NCBI GenBank assembly: GCA_002709295.1
Contig: PAQL01000007.1
Location: 20,927 to 66,380, forward strand
From: Phycisphaerae bacterium
Lineage (GTDB): Bacteria > Planctomycetota > Phycisphaerae > Phycisphaerales > SM1A02
DNA: 45,454 nt
Direction of reading: 5' to 3'
Both the position numbers and the translations under genes were made by a program. The notes under the pieces were generated by a model that was not told the DNA's origin, did not search any database, and saw only the letters and a program-made list of their open reading frames with translations. Positions 25,042 through 33,397 of the stretch are shown piece after piece (the first letter of the stretch is position 1; each line of letters starts with the position of its first letter).

Positions 25042-25690
25042 GTCTCCAGCGCGACGTGGACGATCCGGAGGGCGAGCGGCCCGCCCCATCGGAGACGGGC
25101 AGGACGATCTCGAGCATCCTGCGGCCGCCGTTCGACACGACCTGGAGCGGGGATTCCCGGTAGCCCAGACGGGTCCGGAGACGGTCATCGCCGTTCGACT
25201 CCAGACAGTGGTCCCGTTGGAATCCCCGCCGAGCGAGACTGGTGACCAGCGAGGCCATGAATCGAACGGTGAGGTGCGCTCCTCTTTCCGGATCGACCAG
25301 GAGGCGACTCGAGAACGAGGCCTCCTCCCCGCCCGGTCGCGGTTCGCGGCATGAATCTTCGATCACCAGGCCGCGTCGAGCACATGCCGCATGGAACTCC
25401 TCGAGCCGGATCGCGGCATGCACGGTGTTCCCCTCGCCGTATGCCGCGAGGTGATCGGACCCGACGTCGAGCTCCTCGAGGAGACGACCGTCGCACGCGG
25501 TGAATCCCATCTTCCGTCCCATCCGACGCCCCAGAACTCGATGCCGGAATCGGTAGACGGCATCCCGATCGACCGGGCCGTTCGCGAGACGGATGTCGAG
25601 CCGACCGACGGCTCCCGCGCCAAGGAGCGGCATGGGCTCCTTCCAGCAATCGGTCTCGCGTTCAGGGATCTCGGTAGCGGAACCGGACAT
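25022..25690 (-). CDS. GNAT-fold acyltransferase, FeeM / autoinducer-synthase-like
   Basis: 222 residues. The segment VYRFRHRVLGRRMGRKM, then DEL-type acidic residues and HLAAYGEGNTVHAAIRLEE, resembles the N-acyl amino acid synthase (FeeM) and acyl-homoserine lactone synthase group. A similar family is annotated as the PEP-CTERM/exosortase-associated acyltransferase. A later block (SFSSRLLVDPERGAHLTVRFMASL) fits the cofactor-binding half of the fold. The start at ATG 25690 is supported by a strong GGAGGAG ribosome site 6 bases upstream. ATGs further upstream (25726, 25768) lack one. The C-terminal 20 residues are Ser/Arg-rich and overlap the convergent dehydrogenase gene. Acyl donor and acceptor are unknown. 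Confidence 0.6.
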   Translation of the reverse strand: MSGSATEIPERETDCWKEPMPLLGAGAVGRLDIRLANGPVDRDAVYRFRHRVLGRRMGRKMGFTACDGRLLEELDVGSDHLAAYGEGNTVHAAIRLEEFHAACARRGLVIEDSCREPRPGGEEASFSSRLLVDPERGAHLTVRFMASLVTSLARRGFQRDHCLESNGDDRLRTRLGYRESPLQVVSNGGRRMLEIVLPVSDGAGRSPSGSSTSRWRLIGRRG

Positions 25691-25805
25691 GCCAGTCTCC
25701 TCCGGGAATGGAGTCCTTCGAGACATGGCGGGATCCACATCCTTCCATGCCGCCCCTCCATGCATCAATCCGGAACCGGCCCGCGGATCTATCAGCCGTG
25801 CCGGG

Positions 25806-25830
25806 GAAAAGTCCGAAGTCGGGAGTTTTC
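25806..25830 (-). terminator. Possible hairpin after the phosphatase-like operon
   Basis: GAAAAGTCC and GGAGTTTTC flank a 7-base loop, 8 of 9 positions pairing. It lies about 110 bases after the stop of the minus-strand gene at 25939 and upstream of the acyltransferase start. No T-run follows the stem on the minus strand, so a role as operator or leader hairpin for the acyltransferase is equally possible. Confidence 0.3.
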
Positions 25831-25938
25831 TTCAATTCAAGCGGGTGCATTGTTCGTGACAGATCCGGTCGACCGGTTCCGGCCGTCCAGCTGCACGCCG
25901 TGCTGCTCGAGCACCTCCGAGCGAAGACGATCCCCCGA

Positions 25939-27615
25939 TCAGTCCGCGGGACCGATCCGGTCGAGCAAGGCGGACGCCCGGTGATCCTCCGGATGACGTT
26001 CCAGCCAGTTCGTCAGAAGACGTCGCGCCATGGGCCGGGATCCCGATTCGGCAAGCGCCGCCGCTCGGAGCATCAGCACGTCGGATCGTGCTCCTCCATC
26101 CGCGGCACCCGCTCCCTGAACTCCCATGTCCCTGAGAACCAGGGCGGCCCGCCCGGCGTCTCCGGGCTCTTTTCTCTTCATGGCGAGTCGGGCGAACATC
26201 AGTCGATCCTGAGTAATGGCCCGGCCACTCATGATGAGAACCCAGAACATCTTCATCGCCTCCTCATCACGACCCTCGCGGGCGGCGGCTCGGGCCCAGA
26301 TGCCGCATTCCAGATGCGATCGGACTGAATCCGCGGGGTGACGGTCGAGGATCTCCTGTCGTTCCGCAGGATCGGTGTTCCACACCGAGATCAGCCGTCC
26401 CAGGTCCGCCTGCAGCGTTCCGGGATGCTCCTTGGCGAGCATCCCGATCTGCGCCTTCGCCTCCTCCTGGCGCCCCGCCAGGGTCAGCATCAGCGCGAGC
26501 CTGAGACTCGATCCGGGGCTGTCGGCGATCTCGTGAAGCGTCCGGACGTCCTCGATGGCGTTCGCGACCCCGGACTCGAACATCGCGAGATTGGCGGTGG
26601 AGACGAGATGACGCAGCAGCACCGTCCGTTCATTGTCGGTCGCCTCGTCATCCCGGATCCTCCGGGCGACGGAGGACCAGTCCGGAGGGTGGAGTTCCCC
26701 CCCGTCGAGGGCCCATGAGTGGCTCGCCTGCGCCTCTCCATCTCCCGCGCTGCTGAAGAGGCTGGAGCCAAGGACGTCCGCCGCGGAGGGTTCACCCAGC
26801 AGATCCAGGACGGTCGGCACGAACGCGACCGATCGGACGTAACGCTTGGCGACATCCGTCGCCCGCGGACCGAGGAGCACGCAGCATCCCAGTCGCTGTC
26901 CCATGACGGCGGCGATCACGTGATCGGCACCCGAAGCTCTTGCCATGTCGTCAAGGAAGGTGACGACCTCCATGCCGGCGGTCCTCTGTGCGGCGTCGAG
27001 CCCGCCCTCGTCCTCGGCGGACGACTCCTCGACCTCCTCCATCAGATCCTCGGAGGATTCGATCCGGTCGTCGTCACCCTCATCGGAGTGATCCGTCGAA
27101 TCATCCTCATCCCTCACGAATGAAGCTGCGGTGATCACGCAACGGACGTCGGGTCGCGCCGTCACCGATCCGAGCACGTAGCCAAGGCAGGCCTGCTCGA
27201 GAGTGATCCCCTCCTCACCAGCACGCTTGACGACCGCGAGCCGAGGCACCTCGGTCACCTTCTCGTCATCGAGTGCCGGCTTGAACGGCAGGTTCACCAC
27301 CAGGGAGTCGATGCCTCTGGAGGCAAGGCGGTTCCACACGAAGGGCGCCCCGCTCATTCGAGAGGTTCGATACTGCAGAGGAGTGGAATCGTCGTCCTTC
27401 GCGGCGTCGATGCGAGGCGCGGTGATCGTGTGGATCTGGTGGCGACTCGCGGAGACACCGGTGACCAGGGTCGCCAGAGTGGGGACCACCCCGGCGATGT
27501 GCGGACGACGAAGCGATATGACGCTGGCATCATCGCGATCGGCGAGCAGCGGACCGATGCCCTTCATGGCATCCCGGCCGACCCGGATGATGACGTAGGC
27601 GATTCTGTTGCTCAA
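25939..27615 (-). CDS. Degenerate alkaline-phosphatase-superfamily protein with helical-repeat C-terminus
   Basis: 558 residues. The N-terminus (IIRVGRDAMKGIGPLL... VPTLATLVTGVSASRHQIH) aligns by eye with the start of the neighbouring phosphodiesterase fusion (VIGWDAADWRAIRPLL... MLWSSIATGKRPYKHGIH). The Ser/Thr nucleophile position looks replaced, and the SDHG metal motif corresponds to LLGPRATD here. The acidic middle (about 165-205) is low complexity. The last 200 residues are helical and TPR-like. It therefore looks like a pseudo-enzyme, perhaps a structural partner of the upstream product. The start is TTG 27615, with GGAAGC just upstream. It begins 41 bases after the fusion gene ends and is probably in the same operon. 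Confidence 0.65.
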   Translation of the reverse strand: MSNRIAYVIIRVGRDAMKGIGPLLADRDDASVISLRRPHIAGVVPTLATLVTGVSASRHQIHTITAPRIDAAKDDDSTPLQYRTSRMSGAPFVWNRLASRGIDSLVVNLPFKPALDDEKVTEVPRLAVVKRAGEEGITLEQACLGYVLGSVTARPDVRCVITAASFVRDEDDSTDHSDEGDDDRIESSEDLMEEVEESSAEDEGGLDAAQRTAGMEVVTFLDDMARASGADHVIAAVMGQRLGCCVLLGPRATDVAKRYVRSVAFVPTVLDLLGEPSAADVLGSSLFSSAGDGEAQASHSWALDGGELHPPDWSSVARRIRDDEATDNERTVLLRHLVSTANLAMFESGVANAIEDVRTLHEIADSPGSSLRLALMLTLAGRQEEAKAQIGMLAKEHPGTLQADLGRLISVWNTDPAERQEILDRHPADSVRSHLECGIWARAAAREGRDEEAMKMFWVLIMSGRAITQDRLMFARLAMKRKEPGDAGRAALVLRDMGVQGAGAADGGARSDVLMLRAAALAESGSRPMARRLLTNWLERHPEDHRASALLDRIGPAD

Positions 27616-27656
27616 GCTTCCGATTCCCGTCCGATTTCCAGCCTAGAACAGTCGAT

Positions 27657-30600
27657 TCAGCTCTTGCTCTGCTGACGCCGAAGGGATGCATCAACCGCCT
27701 CGTGCATCCCCTTGACATCGAGATCGTCCCCGATGAAGTCCGCGATTCGACGGGCCTCCCCCTCGGGATCCGAGATCACCGCATCGTAGTCGACGAACAG
27801 CACGTCGATGTCCTCGCGGCGCGCCAGCAACCGCTCGACCATCGCGAGCTGGGCATCGAGGGTCTGCATCATCCGACTTCGAGCGAGCCGACCACCCTCA
27901 CGACCCAGACGCTCCAGCATGACCTCCTGGCTCTTCACGATGTCGCGGAGATCACGATCCATGAAGACGATTCGATACCGCTCGCCGCTCGGAAGATGGG
28001 CTAGCAGCTGGGCGACCAGCTTGAAGACCCCGCCGCGGACTTCCGGAACCCAGCTCTGATCCGTGGCGATCCTCGTCGCCTTCTCATGCTCCAGATAGCC
28101 CCGCGGGTTGTCCGAGTCGGCCTCCCGCTTGTCGTCGGTGAACGGCTCGAGCCCACCCCCGACCAGCATCTGCATCATCATCGAGGTGCCTGATCTGGGG
28201 AGTCCGCTCACGATCGTGACGGGGTCGTGGTCCGAGGCCTTGGCATCGGCTGCAGCCTCGGCCGGAGCCCCGGTCCCGTCGAAGAGACCGGATCGCCGCT
28301 CGGCACGGCCCGCGGCGATGGCGCTCCAGACGGTGTCGATGTCGTCGGCGTCGACGGCTCGTTCCAGCTGCTTTCCCTCCTCAATGCCGGCGAGGAATTC
28401 GCGGTGGGCCCGGATCTCGTCCTTCTCTCCCATCTGTTCGAGAAGTTCGATGATGCCGTTCCTGGCCTCGACGAACGATGGAGCCTGCTGAATGGCGACC
28501 CCGTAGGCGATTCTGGCGCTCGCGAGGTCGTTCGACTCGTGAAGACCGCGAGCCAGCAGATAGTGGACCCGGGGATTCTGAAAACGAAGCTCGGTCGCCG
28601 TCAGCGCCTGCTCGATCAGCTCGTCCCATTCACCGTCGGACAACGCGACCTCGGCAAGGCCCTGTCGTGCTCCGACATTCTCGTCGTCGTGTTCAAGGGC
28701 CCGGTTGAAGCAGATCCTCGCCGACTCGACATCATCGACATCGAGCATCGAGAAACCGATCTGATTGTGGAGATCCGGATTCCTGCGGTCCGCGACCTCC
28801 TCCATGATGCGCTTGAGCTGCTGCGCCGCCCTCGTGTGATTGCCCATCGCGATCTGATTCTTGAGCATCATCCACTCGATCGTGGATCGCATCGGCTGCA
28901 GGAGCGACATCACCTTCCGAATCCGGAAGGAGAGCTTCCTGGGCATCTCCTCGGCCGGCTTCTCCTTCTCCTGTTCCTCCCCCTCGCCCTCACGGGGCGA
29001 CGCTTCTTCGGCATCCCCGCCACCCGATACCTCGATGTCCAGCTCCGCCACCTGTGCGGCATCCTCCGATTCGTTCCGCTTCACTCTCGGGAGATCGACG
29101 CCGTACTGCTCGGCTTCGGGGCGGAGGGCCTCGAGTTCGTTCAACGCCCACTCCGAACCCGATCGGACGTTGGCCACGAACTGTTCGATCGCGACGGCCA
29201 CCTCCACATGACGATCCATGCCGTTGAGGCAGGCGATGTGATTCAGACCGAATCGATGTTCGTGGGGCCACTCCTCCCAGATCGACTGGAGAAGCTCCGC
29301 CGCCTCGGGAAGACGACCTCCGTCCATGTAGGCCTGAGCGAGGTTGTAGTGAAGTTCGCGAATCGTCTCGCGCACCGCGACGTTCGAGTCCTCGTCCGGC
29401 TCGTCGATGTAACCGAGTTCGACCAGCTGCTTCATGGCCTCGGCGCTCTGGACGCTGTCCAGATGCGAATCGGGGGGGTGCATTCCGTGGGGATGCGGCC
29501 CATCGATCTCGTCCCAGGAGGGGATCGACTGGATGCTCGGGGTGTCCTCGAAGATCGTCACCAGCGGCTTGCCGTCCATGTCCTCGCCGGTGGGCAGCCC
29601 GAAGCAGGCCAGGACGGTGGGCGTCAGGTCGAGCACGCTCGCACCCTGCACGGTCTCACCGGCACGGATGCCGGGGCCGCGGGCCACGAAGATTCCGTAG
29701 GGACGATGCTCGATCGCGGGCCCCGCGGGCTCCGCCGGGATGTGTTCGGGTCTCAGATGATCGGGGTGGAAACCATGATCCGAAAGGAGCATCACGGTGG
29801 TCTCCGGACCCGCGAGCTGGAGCATCGCACCGAGCATCATGTCGTGGAACCGGTATCCGCCCTCCACGACCCCCTTGTAGATCTCGAAGTCCTCCTCCTT
29901 GATCCATTCCTGACGAGGAGGGTGGTACTTCATGAAGCCGTGACCGAAGTGATCGATCCCGTCGTAGTAGACGGCCATGAAGTCCCAGGGCTCCAGCTGC
30001 ATCAGGGCCGTCGCCGCACCATGAACGCTCACGGTGTCCGCGAGGGTCTTCGCGAACCCGCTGAGCCGCTGGTCCTTCTTCTGGTCGATCTCCATGAACC
30101 TCGGAATGAACGGTCCCACATGTTCGGGGTCCAGCTCCATCGGATGGAACCGGAACTCCTGAAGATTGTCGGCGAGACGGGGAGGGTGGACGGTCCCGGG
30201 AGCCATGGTCCACTGATCGTCCTTCCAGCCGTGCGCCCCGGGCCGTGGCCTGCCGATCTCGGGATCGAGGTCGGCATTCTTGATCTGACGGGCGGTCTGG
30301 TACCAGTTGCTCACCATGACGCCGTCGATCGGCTCGGCCGGATGAGAAGGCCACCAGGCGACCACGTTGCACTTCTTGCCGGTCTGGTTGAGCATGTTCC
30401 AGACCGCCTTGGACTTCCTGCTGACGTTGGTGATCGGACGAACCGACTTGCCGTCGGGGGTCGGCTCGCTGAAGCCGTGGATCCCGTGCTTGTAGGGTCG
30501 CTTCCCCGTGGCGATCGAAGACCAGAGCATCGGACTGAGCACCGGGTTGAGGGTCGAGATGTTTCCATGAACGCCCTCATCCATCATCTTCTGGAGGTTC

Positions 30601-30707
30601 GGCATCTTGCCCTCCTCAAGAAGAGGTCGGATCGCCCTCCAGTCGGCGGCATCCCAGCCGATGACGAGGACCTTCGAATCGTTCGGTTCTGGAAGCATGG
30701 CGGTCAT
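27657..30707 (-). CDS. Phosphodiesterase (AlkP superfamily) - TPR - sulfotransferase fusion
   Basis: 1016 residues in three parts. Residues 13-415 form a type I phosphodiesterase/nucleotide pyrophosphatase domain: metal Asp in GWDAADW, nucleophile region LSPMLWSSIATG, YDGIDHFGHG and SDHG, with a HRPYGIF His. Residues about 435-815 hold TPR-like helical repeats broken by an acidic linker (about 560-590). Residues 830-1016 form a sulfotransferase with the PAPS 5'-phosphosulfate loop SGLPRSGTSMMMQML and a 3'-phosphate-binding RDLRDIVKSQE. No signal peptide is visible, so it is probably cytoplasmic. The combination suggests transfer and removal of sulfate or phosphate on the same glycan or lipid, which is inference. 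GGAACGGAA precedes the ATG. Confidence 0.85.
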   Translation of the reverse strand: MTAMLPEPNDSKVLVIGWDAADWRAIRPLLEEGKMPNLQKMMDEGVHGNISTLNPVLSPMLWSSIATGKRPYKHGIHGFSEPTPDGKSVRPITNVSRKSKAVWNMLNQTGKKCNVVAWWPSHPAEPIDGVMVSNWYQTARQIKNADLDPEIGRPRPGAHGWKDDQWTMAPGTVHPPRLADNLQEFRFHPMELDPEHVGPFIPRFMEIDQKKDQRLSGFAKTLADTVSVHGAATALMQLEPWDFMAVYYDGIDHFGHGFMKYHPPRQEWIKEEDFEIYKGVVEGGYRFHDMMLGAMLQLAGPETTVMLLSDHGFHPDHLRPEHIPAEPAGPAIEHRPYGIFVARGPGIRAGETVQGASVLDLTPTVLACFGLPTGEDMDGKPLVTIFEDTPSIQSIPSWDEIDGPHPHGMHPPDSHLDSVQSAEAMKQLVELGYIDEPDEDSNVAVRETIRELHYNLAQAYMDGGRLPEAAELLQSIWEEWPHEHRFGLNHIACLNGMDRHVEVAVAIEQFVANVRSGSEWALNELEALRPEAEQYGVDLPRVKRNESEDAAQVAELDIEVSGGGDAEEASPREGEGEEQEKEKPAEEMPRKLSFRIRKVMSLLQPMRSTIEWMMLKNQIAMGNHTRAAQQLKRIMEEVADRRNPDLHNQIGFSMLDVDDVESARICFNRALEHDDENVGARQGLAEVALSDGEWDELIEQALTATELRFQNPRVHYLLARGLHESNDLASARIAYGVAIQQAPSFVEARNGIIELLEQMGEKDEIRAHREFLAGIEEGKQLERAVDADDIDTVWSAIAAGRAERRSGLFDGTGAPAEAAADAKASDHDPVTIVSGLPRSGTSMMMQMLVGGGLEPFTDDKREADSDNPRGYLEHEKATRIATDQSWVPEVRGGVFKLVAQLLAHLPSGERYRIVFMDRDLRDIVKSQEVMLERLGREGGRLARSRMMQTLDAQLAMVERLLARREDIDVLFVDYDAVISDPEGEARRIADFIGDDLDVKGMHEAVDASLRRQQSKS

Positions 30708-30789
30708 CTTGATTCCGTTCCGGTTGAGACTTCACGCGTGGATGGCGGCGTCATCCATTCATCGCCATTATTCCCTTTCAGGGACACGA

Positions 30790-30802
30790 TTTGACCGTCA
30801 AA
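30790..30802. promoter_or_regulatory. Palindrome TTTGAC-C-GTCAAA in the divergent region
   Basis: A perfect 6-base inverted repeat about one central base, 83 bases upstream of the fusion gene (minus) and 190 bases upstream of the FAA hydrolase gene (plus). On the minus strand it contains TTGACG, a -35-like hexamer, so a regulator bound here would compete with RNA polymerase. The rest of this 285-base gap holds no gene. Confidence 0.35.
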
Positions 30803-30980
30803 GAGGCTCCGAAGGGGCGATGCCATAGAGATCCATGAACCTGGACGAGCATGGCATGGAGGTGAGGTCCGGTAGCTGGCGGAAAACGACCCTCGAAGCG
30901 CAAATCAATGCATGTCCAGAGAGCCGGTCGCTTCCCTTCCTCGACCCCACGGGGGTTCGAATCGAGGCGCATCACCCCGG

Positions 30981-30992
30981 TAAGCTCCGGAC
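30981..30992 (+). promoter_or_regulatory. -10 element 6 bases before the FAA hydrolase ATG (leaderless-type)
   Basis: TAAGCT (30981-30986), 6 bases, ATG at 30993. No ribosome site fits between. Confidence 0.45.
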
Positions 30993-31859
30993 ATGAAGAT
31001 CGTTCAATTTCGTCTCGGCGACTCCCCGACCGTTCGAATCGGACTGCTCGAAGGCGATTCGATCCGCGACGCGACCGAACTCCTTCCGGAACCCGATGCA
31101 TCGGCCGTGGACCTCGGGCTTTCCGATCGGCTCGCGATCGACGGACCCTTCCTGTCGCGATTGCGGGATGAAGGCGATCGATGCCCGGAGACCGCCCTCG
31201 AGGAGGCGGCGCTGCTCGCCCCGGTCCCCCTACCCGGCAAGGTGATCTGCATCGGGCTCAACTACGCCGATCATGCCGAGGAGAGCGGCATGGAGCCTCC
31301 CGAGAGTCCCCTCGTCTTCTCGAAGTTCTCGAGCAACGTGGTGGGACCGGGCGCCACCGTGCCGGTGCCCTCCGGCGAACCCGGAACCGACTACGAGGCG
31401 GAACTCGCGGTGGTGATCGGCCGACGTGCATGGCGGATCGACCGTTCCGATGCGATGGAACACGTTCTGGGCTACACCTGCGCGAATGATCTTTCGGCGA
31501 GGTCCTTCCAATTCGCCGACGGGCAGTGGCAGCGAGGAAAGAGCTGCGAGGGATTCTGTCCCCTGGGTCCCTACATCGCGACGAGGGACGAGGTCGAGGA
31601 TCCTCACGATCTCGGGATCCGTCTCCGTCTCAACGGCACCACGGTCCAGGAGTCATGGACCAGCCAGTTGATCTTCGACGTGCCGACGCTGGTGGAGCAC
31701 CTTGCGGGATTCGTCTCACTCGAACCCGGAGACGTGATCCTCACCGGCACGCCTCCCGGGGTCGGTTTCGCCCGAAAGCCTCCCATCCGGCTCGCTCCCG
31801 GCGATCACATGACGGTGGAGATCGACAAGCTGGGATCCCTCAGGACCATGATGGGCTGA
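30993..31859 (+). CDS. Fumarylacetoacetate hydrolase family protein
   Basis: 288 residues. The FAH fold carries the metal ligands Glu135 and Glu137 (DYEAELAVVIG) and Asp166 (ANDLSARSFQ). It has the GLNYADHAEES active-site block, PLVFSKFSSNVVGPG, and the closing ILTGTPPGVGFARKPP. The family covers fumarylpyruvate and acylpyruvate hydrolases, oxaloacetate decarboxylases and 2,4-diketo-3-deoxy-aldonate hydrolases. The last activity would complement the sugar-acid operon at 21310-25041, but the two are 6 kb apart on different transcripts, so this is only a possibility. It is alone in its transcription unit and converges on the PDZ lipoprotein gene 40 bases downstream. Confidence 0.9.
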   Translation: MKIVQFRLGDSPTVRIGLLEGDSIRDATELLPEPDASAVDLGLSDRLAIDGPFLSRLRDEGDRCPETALEEAALLAPVPLPGKVICIGLNYADHAEESGMEPPESPLVFSKFSSNVVGPGATVPVPSGEPGTDYEAELAVVIGRRAWRIDRSDAMEHVLGYTCANDLSARSFQFADGQWQRGKSCEGFCPLGPYIATRDEVEDPHDLGIRLRLNGTTVQESWTSQLIFDVPTLVEHLAGFVSLEPGDVILTGTPPGVGFARKPPIRLAPGDHMTVEIDKLGSLRTMMG

Positions 31860-31899
31860 GAAGAACGGATGGATGGAGGAACCCGGCTCCGAATCGGCC

Positions 31900-32361
31900 T
31901 CAGTTCTCCATCGCTCGATTGCTCGCCTTCATCGTGATGTCCAGCTCGATCTCCTCGCCATCCCTCAGAACCACCATCTGAACCACGTCGCCGGGCCGGT
32001 GCTCTCGAAGGCGGACCACCATGTCCATCACGTCGATCAGATCCTCGCCGCCCCACGCGACGATGATGTCGCCCTCCATGATGCCGCCTTCGGCGGCACT
32101 GGTTCCCTCGCTGACTCCGTTGACCCGGACCCCGAAGTCGTCTCCACCCATGCCCGGACGAATGCCGAGACGAACCGGGGCGTAGCCACGGTCACTGGGA
32201 TCGTTCGCCTCGACGACCCCGGATGGATTTTCCGAGGACGGGCTCGAGGCCGCGGGACCCTCGGACGGGTCGGCGGCCACGGGATCCGGGGACGAGCAGC
32301 CGAGGAGCAGAACTCCAAGGACGACCGGGGAGAGCATGTGCTTGGAGAAATGGCGGACCAT
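31900..32361 (-). CDS. PDZ-domain lipoprotein
   Basis: 153 residues. The lipoprotein signal peptide ends in LLGC (Cys22). A low-complexity Pro/Ser/Glu linker (about 24-55) follows, then a single PDZ domain (about 60-150) with LGIRPG, a GGIMEGDIIVAWGGEDLID core and VVLRDGEEIELDITM. No protease domain is attached, so it is likely a periplasmic adaptor or peptide-binding protein on the membrane. The start is the first ATG. It lies 63 bases downstream of the membrane-protein gene and probably shares its transcript. The partner is unknown. Confidence 0.85.
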   Translation of the reverse strand: MVRHFSKHMLSPVVLGVLLLGCSSPDPVAADPSEGPAASSPSSENPSGVVEANDPSDRGYAPVRLGIRPGMGGDDFGVRVNGVSEGTSAAEGGIMEGDIIVAWGGEDLIDVMDMVVRLREHRPGDVVQMVVLRDGEEIELDITMKASNRAMEN

Positions 32362-32424
32362 GGTGTCTTCCTTGGGTTGATCGTTGATGCGGGGGATCCG
32401 AATGGTAGGGCAAAGGCCGACGGG

Positions 32425-33312
32425 TCAGGGCAGGATCGGAAGGTAGACACCGCCTAAGGCCGCATAGGTCACGACTTGTCTGGAACCCGGAACCTCCAGA
32501 TCGAAGACCCCTCCCGGACGACGGCGGTATCTCGGATGCGGCTCGTCTCCGGTCGGCCTGATCAGTCGCGTGGCCTCGATGGAATCCGGAAGCACGCCGT
32601 CGACGGCGCGGACCGAATCAACGATCGCTTGCGCCGCCGGCAACGTCTTCCGAAGCGCCTCGGTCTCGCGATCATCGAACCCCGCGCCGTTCGGATCCAG
32701 CACCCGGTCGAAGGCCCTCACCTCACGGCCGTCGAAGCCGAACATGAAGATCGCCCCTCGGTCTCGATCCACCTCGTCGACCCCGTCCTCCGAGTTCGGA
32801 TCCGCCGGGGCGCCGATCCAGCAACGAAGGAACACTCCCGCGAGAGCGGAAAGCGGCTCCACCACCAGGGGAGTGGGCGGCAGCCCGTAGCTCCGTGAGC
32901 CGGGGGGGATCCTCTCCATGATCATCATCAGCTCCTGCTCGGATGGGGATTCGGGCCGCTCCGGATCCACGGCCCGGGAGGCCAGATCCGCGATCCGAAA
33001 TCCGAGTTGATGCCCGGCCGGCCAGTGGTGGGTCTGGAGCGGAACCTGCCTCCGCATGACCTCCAGAGCCCCCACGAGGCCCCCCATCCAGCCTGCGAGC
33101 ACCAGAGTCGAGACGATGGTCCCGCCGAGGGCCCATGCCCGGGGCCGCTGGCGGAGTGCGGCCAACCCGAGGACCAGACCCGGGATCGCGGTCAGACCGA
33201 AGGACGGAATCCCCAGCAGCCCGAGCAGGAGGGCCGCCCGATCCCGCCCCGCCGGATTCGGATCCGGCGAAGAAGGTTGGCAGGAATGGATCTCGTTGGT
33301 CTGCGAAGCCAT
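32425..33312 (-). CDS. Membrane protein of unknown function (DUF4190-like N-terminus)
   Basis: 295 residues. Two membrane spans near the N-terminus (about 27-55 and 62-85) surround [17 protein letters not shown], in the style of small DUF4190-type membrane anchors. The remaining 200 residues are predicted to be soluble and contain no motif I know. It has SDxPDP-like Pro-rich ends and repeated Asp-Arg pairs. ATG 33312 lies 8 bases after the minus-strand -10 TATAGG (33326-33321), a leaderless-type start. The function is unknown. It appears to be co-transcribed with the PDZ lipoprotein. Confidence 0.7.
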   Translation of the reverse strand: MASQTNEIHSCQPSSPDPNPAGRDRAALLLGLLGIPSFGLTAIPGLVLGLAALRQRPRAWALGGTIVSTLVLAGWMGGLVGALEVMRRQVPLQTHHWPAGHQLGFRIADLASRAVDPERPESPSEQELMMIMERIPPGSRSYGLPPTPLVVEPLSALAGVFLRCWIGAPADPNSEDGVDEVDRDRGAIFMFGFDGREVRAFDRVLDPNGAGFDDRETEALRKTLPAAQAIVDSVRAVDGVLPDSIEATRLIRPTGDEPHPRYRRRPGGVFDLEVPGSRQVVTYAALGGVYLPILP

Positions 33313-33320
33313 GTGGCATT

Positions 33321-33328
33321 CCTATACT
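33321..33328. promoter_or_regulatory. Overlapping divergent -10 elements (CCTATACT)
   Basis: On the plus strand TATACT (33323-33328) serves glycine decarboxylase, with transcription expected near 33335 and a leader of about 63 bases. On the minus strand TATAGG (33326-33321) lies 8 bases before the membrane-protein ATG. The two share the central TATA, so one sequence can open in either direction but not in both at once. Confidence 0.5.
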
Positions 33329-33397
33329 CGACGGATCCCATCGATGCCGATTCGAACCCGCCACGATCTCCAAGGAAACAAGGAAATCACGATCCCC

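Noticed and set aside
28227-30794. 855-codon plus-strand open frame
   Set aside because: Antisense to the phosphodiesterase-sulfotransferase fusion, whose catalytic motifs are all on the minus strand.
33335-33397. Glycine riboswitch upstream of gcvP
   Set aside because: The leader is about 63 bases, too short for the aptamer, and I see no conserved core.
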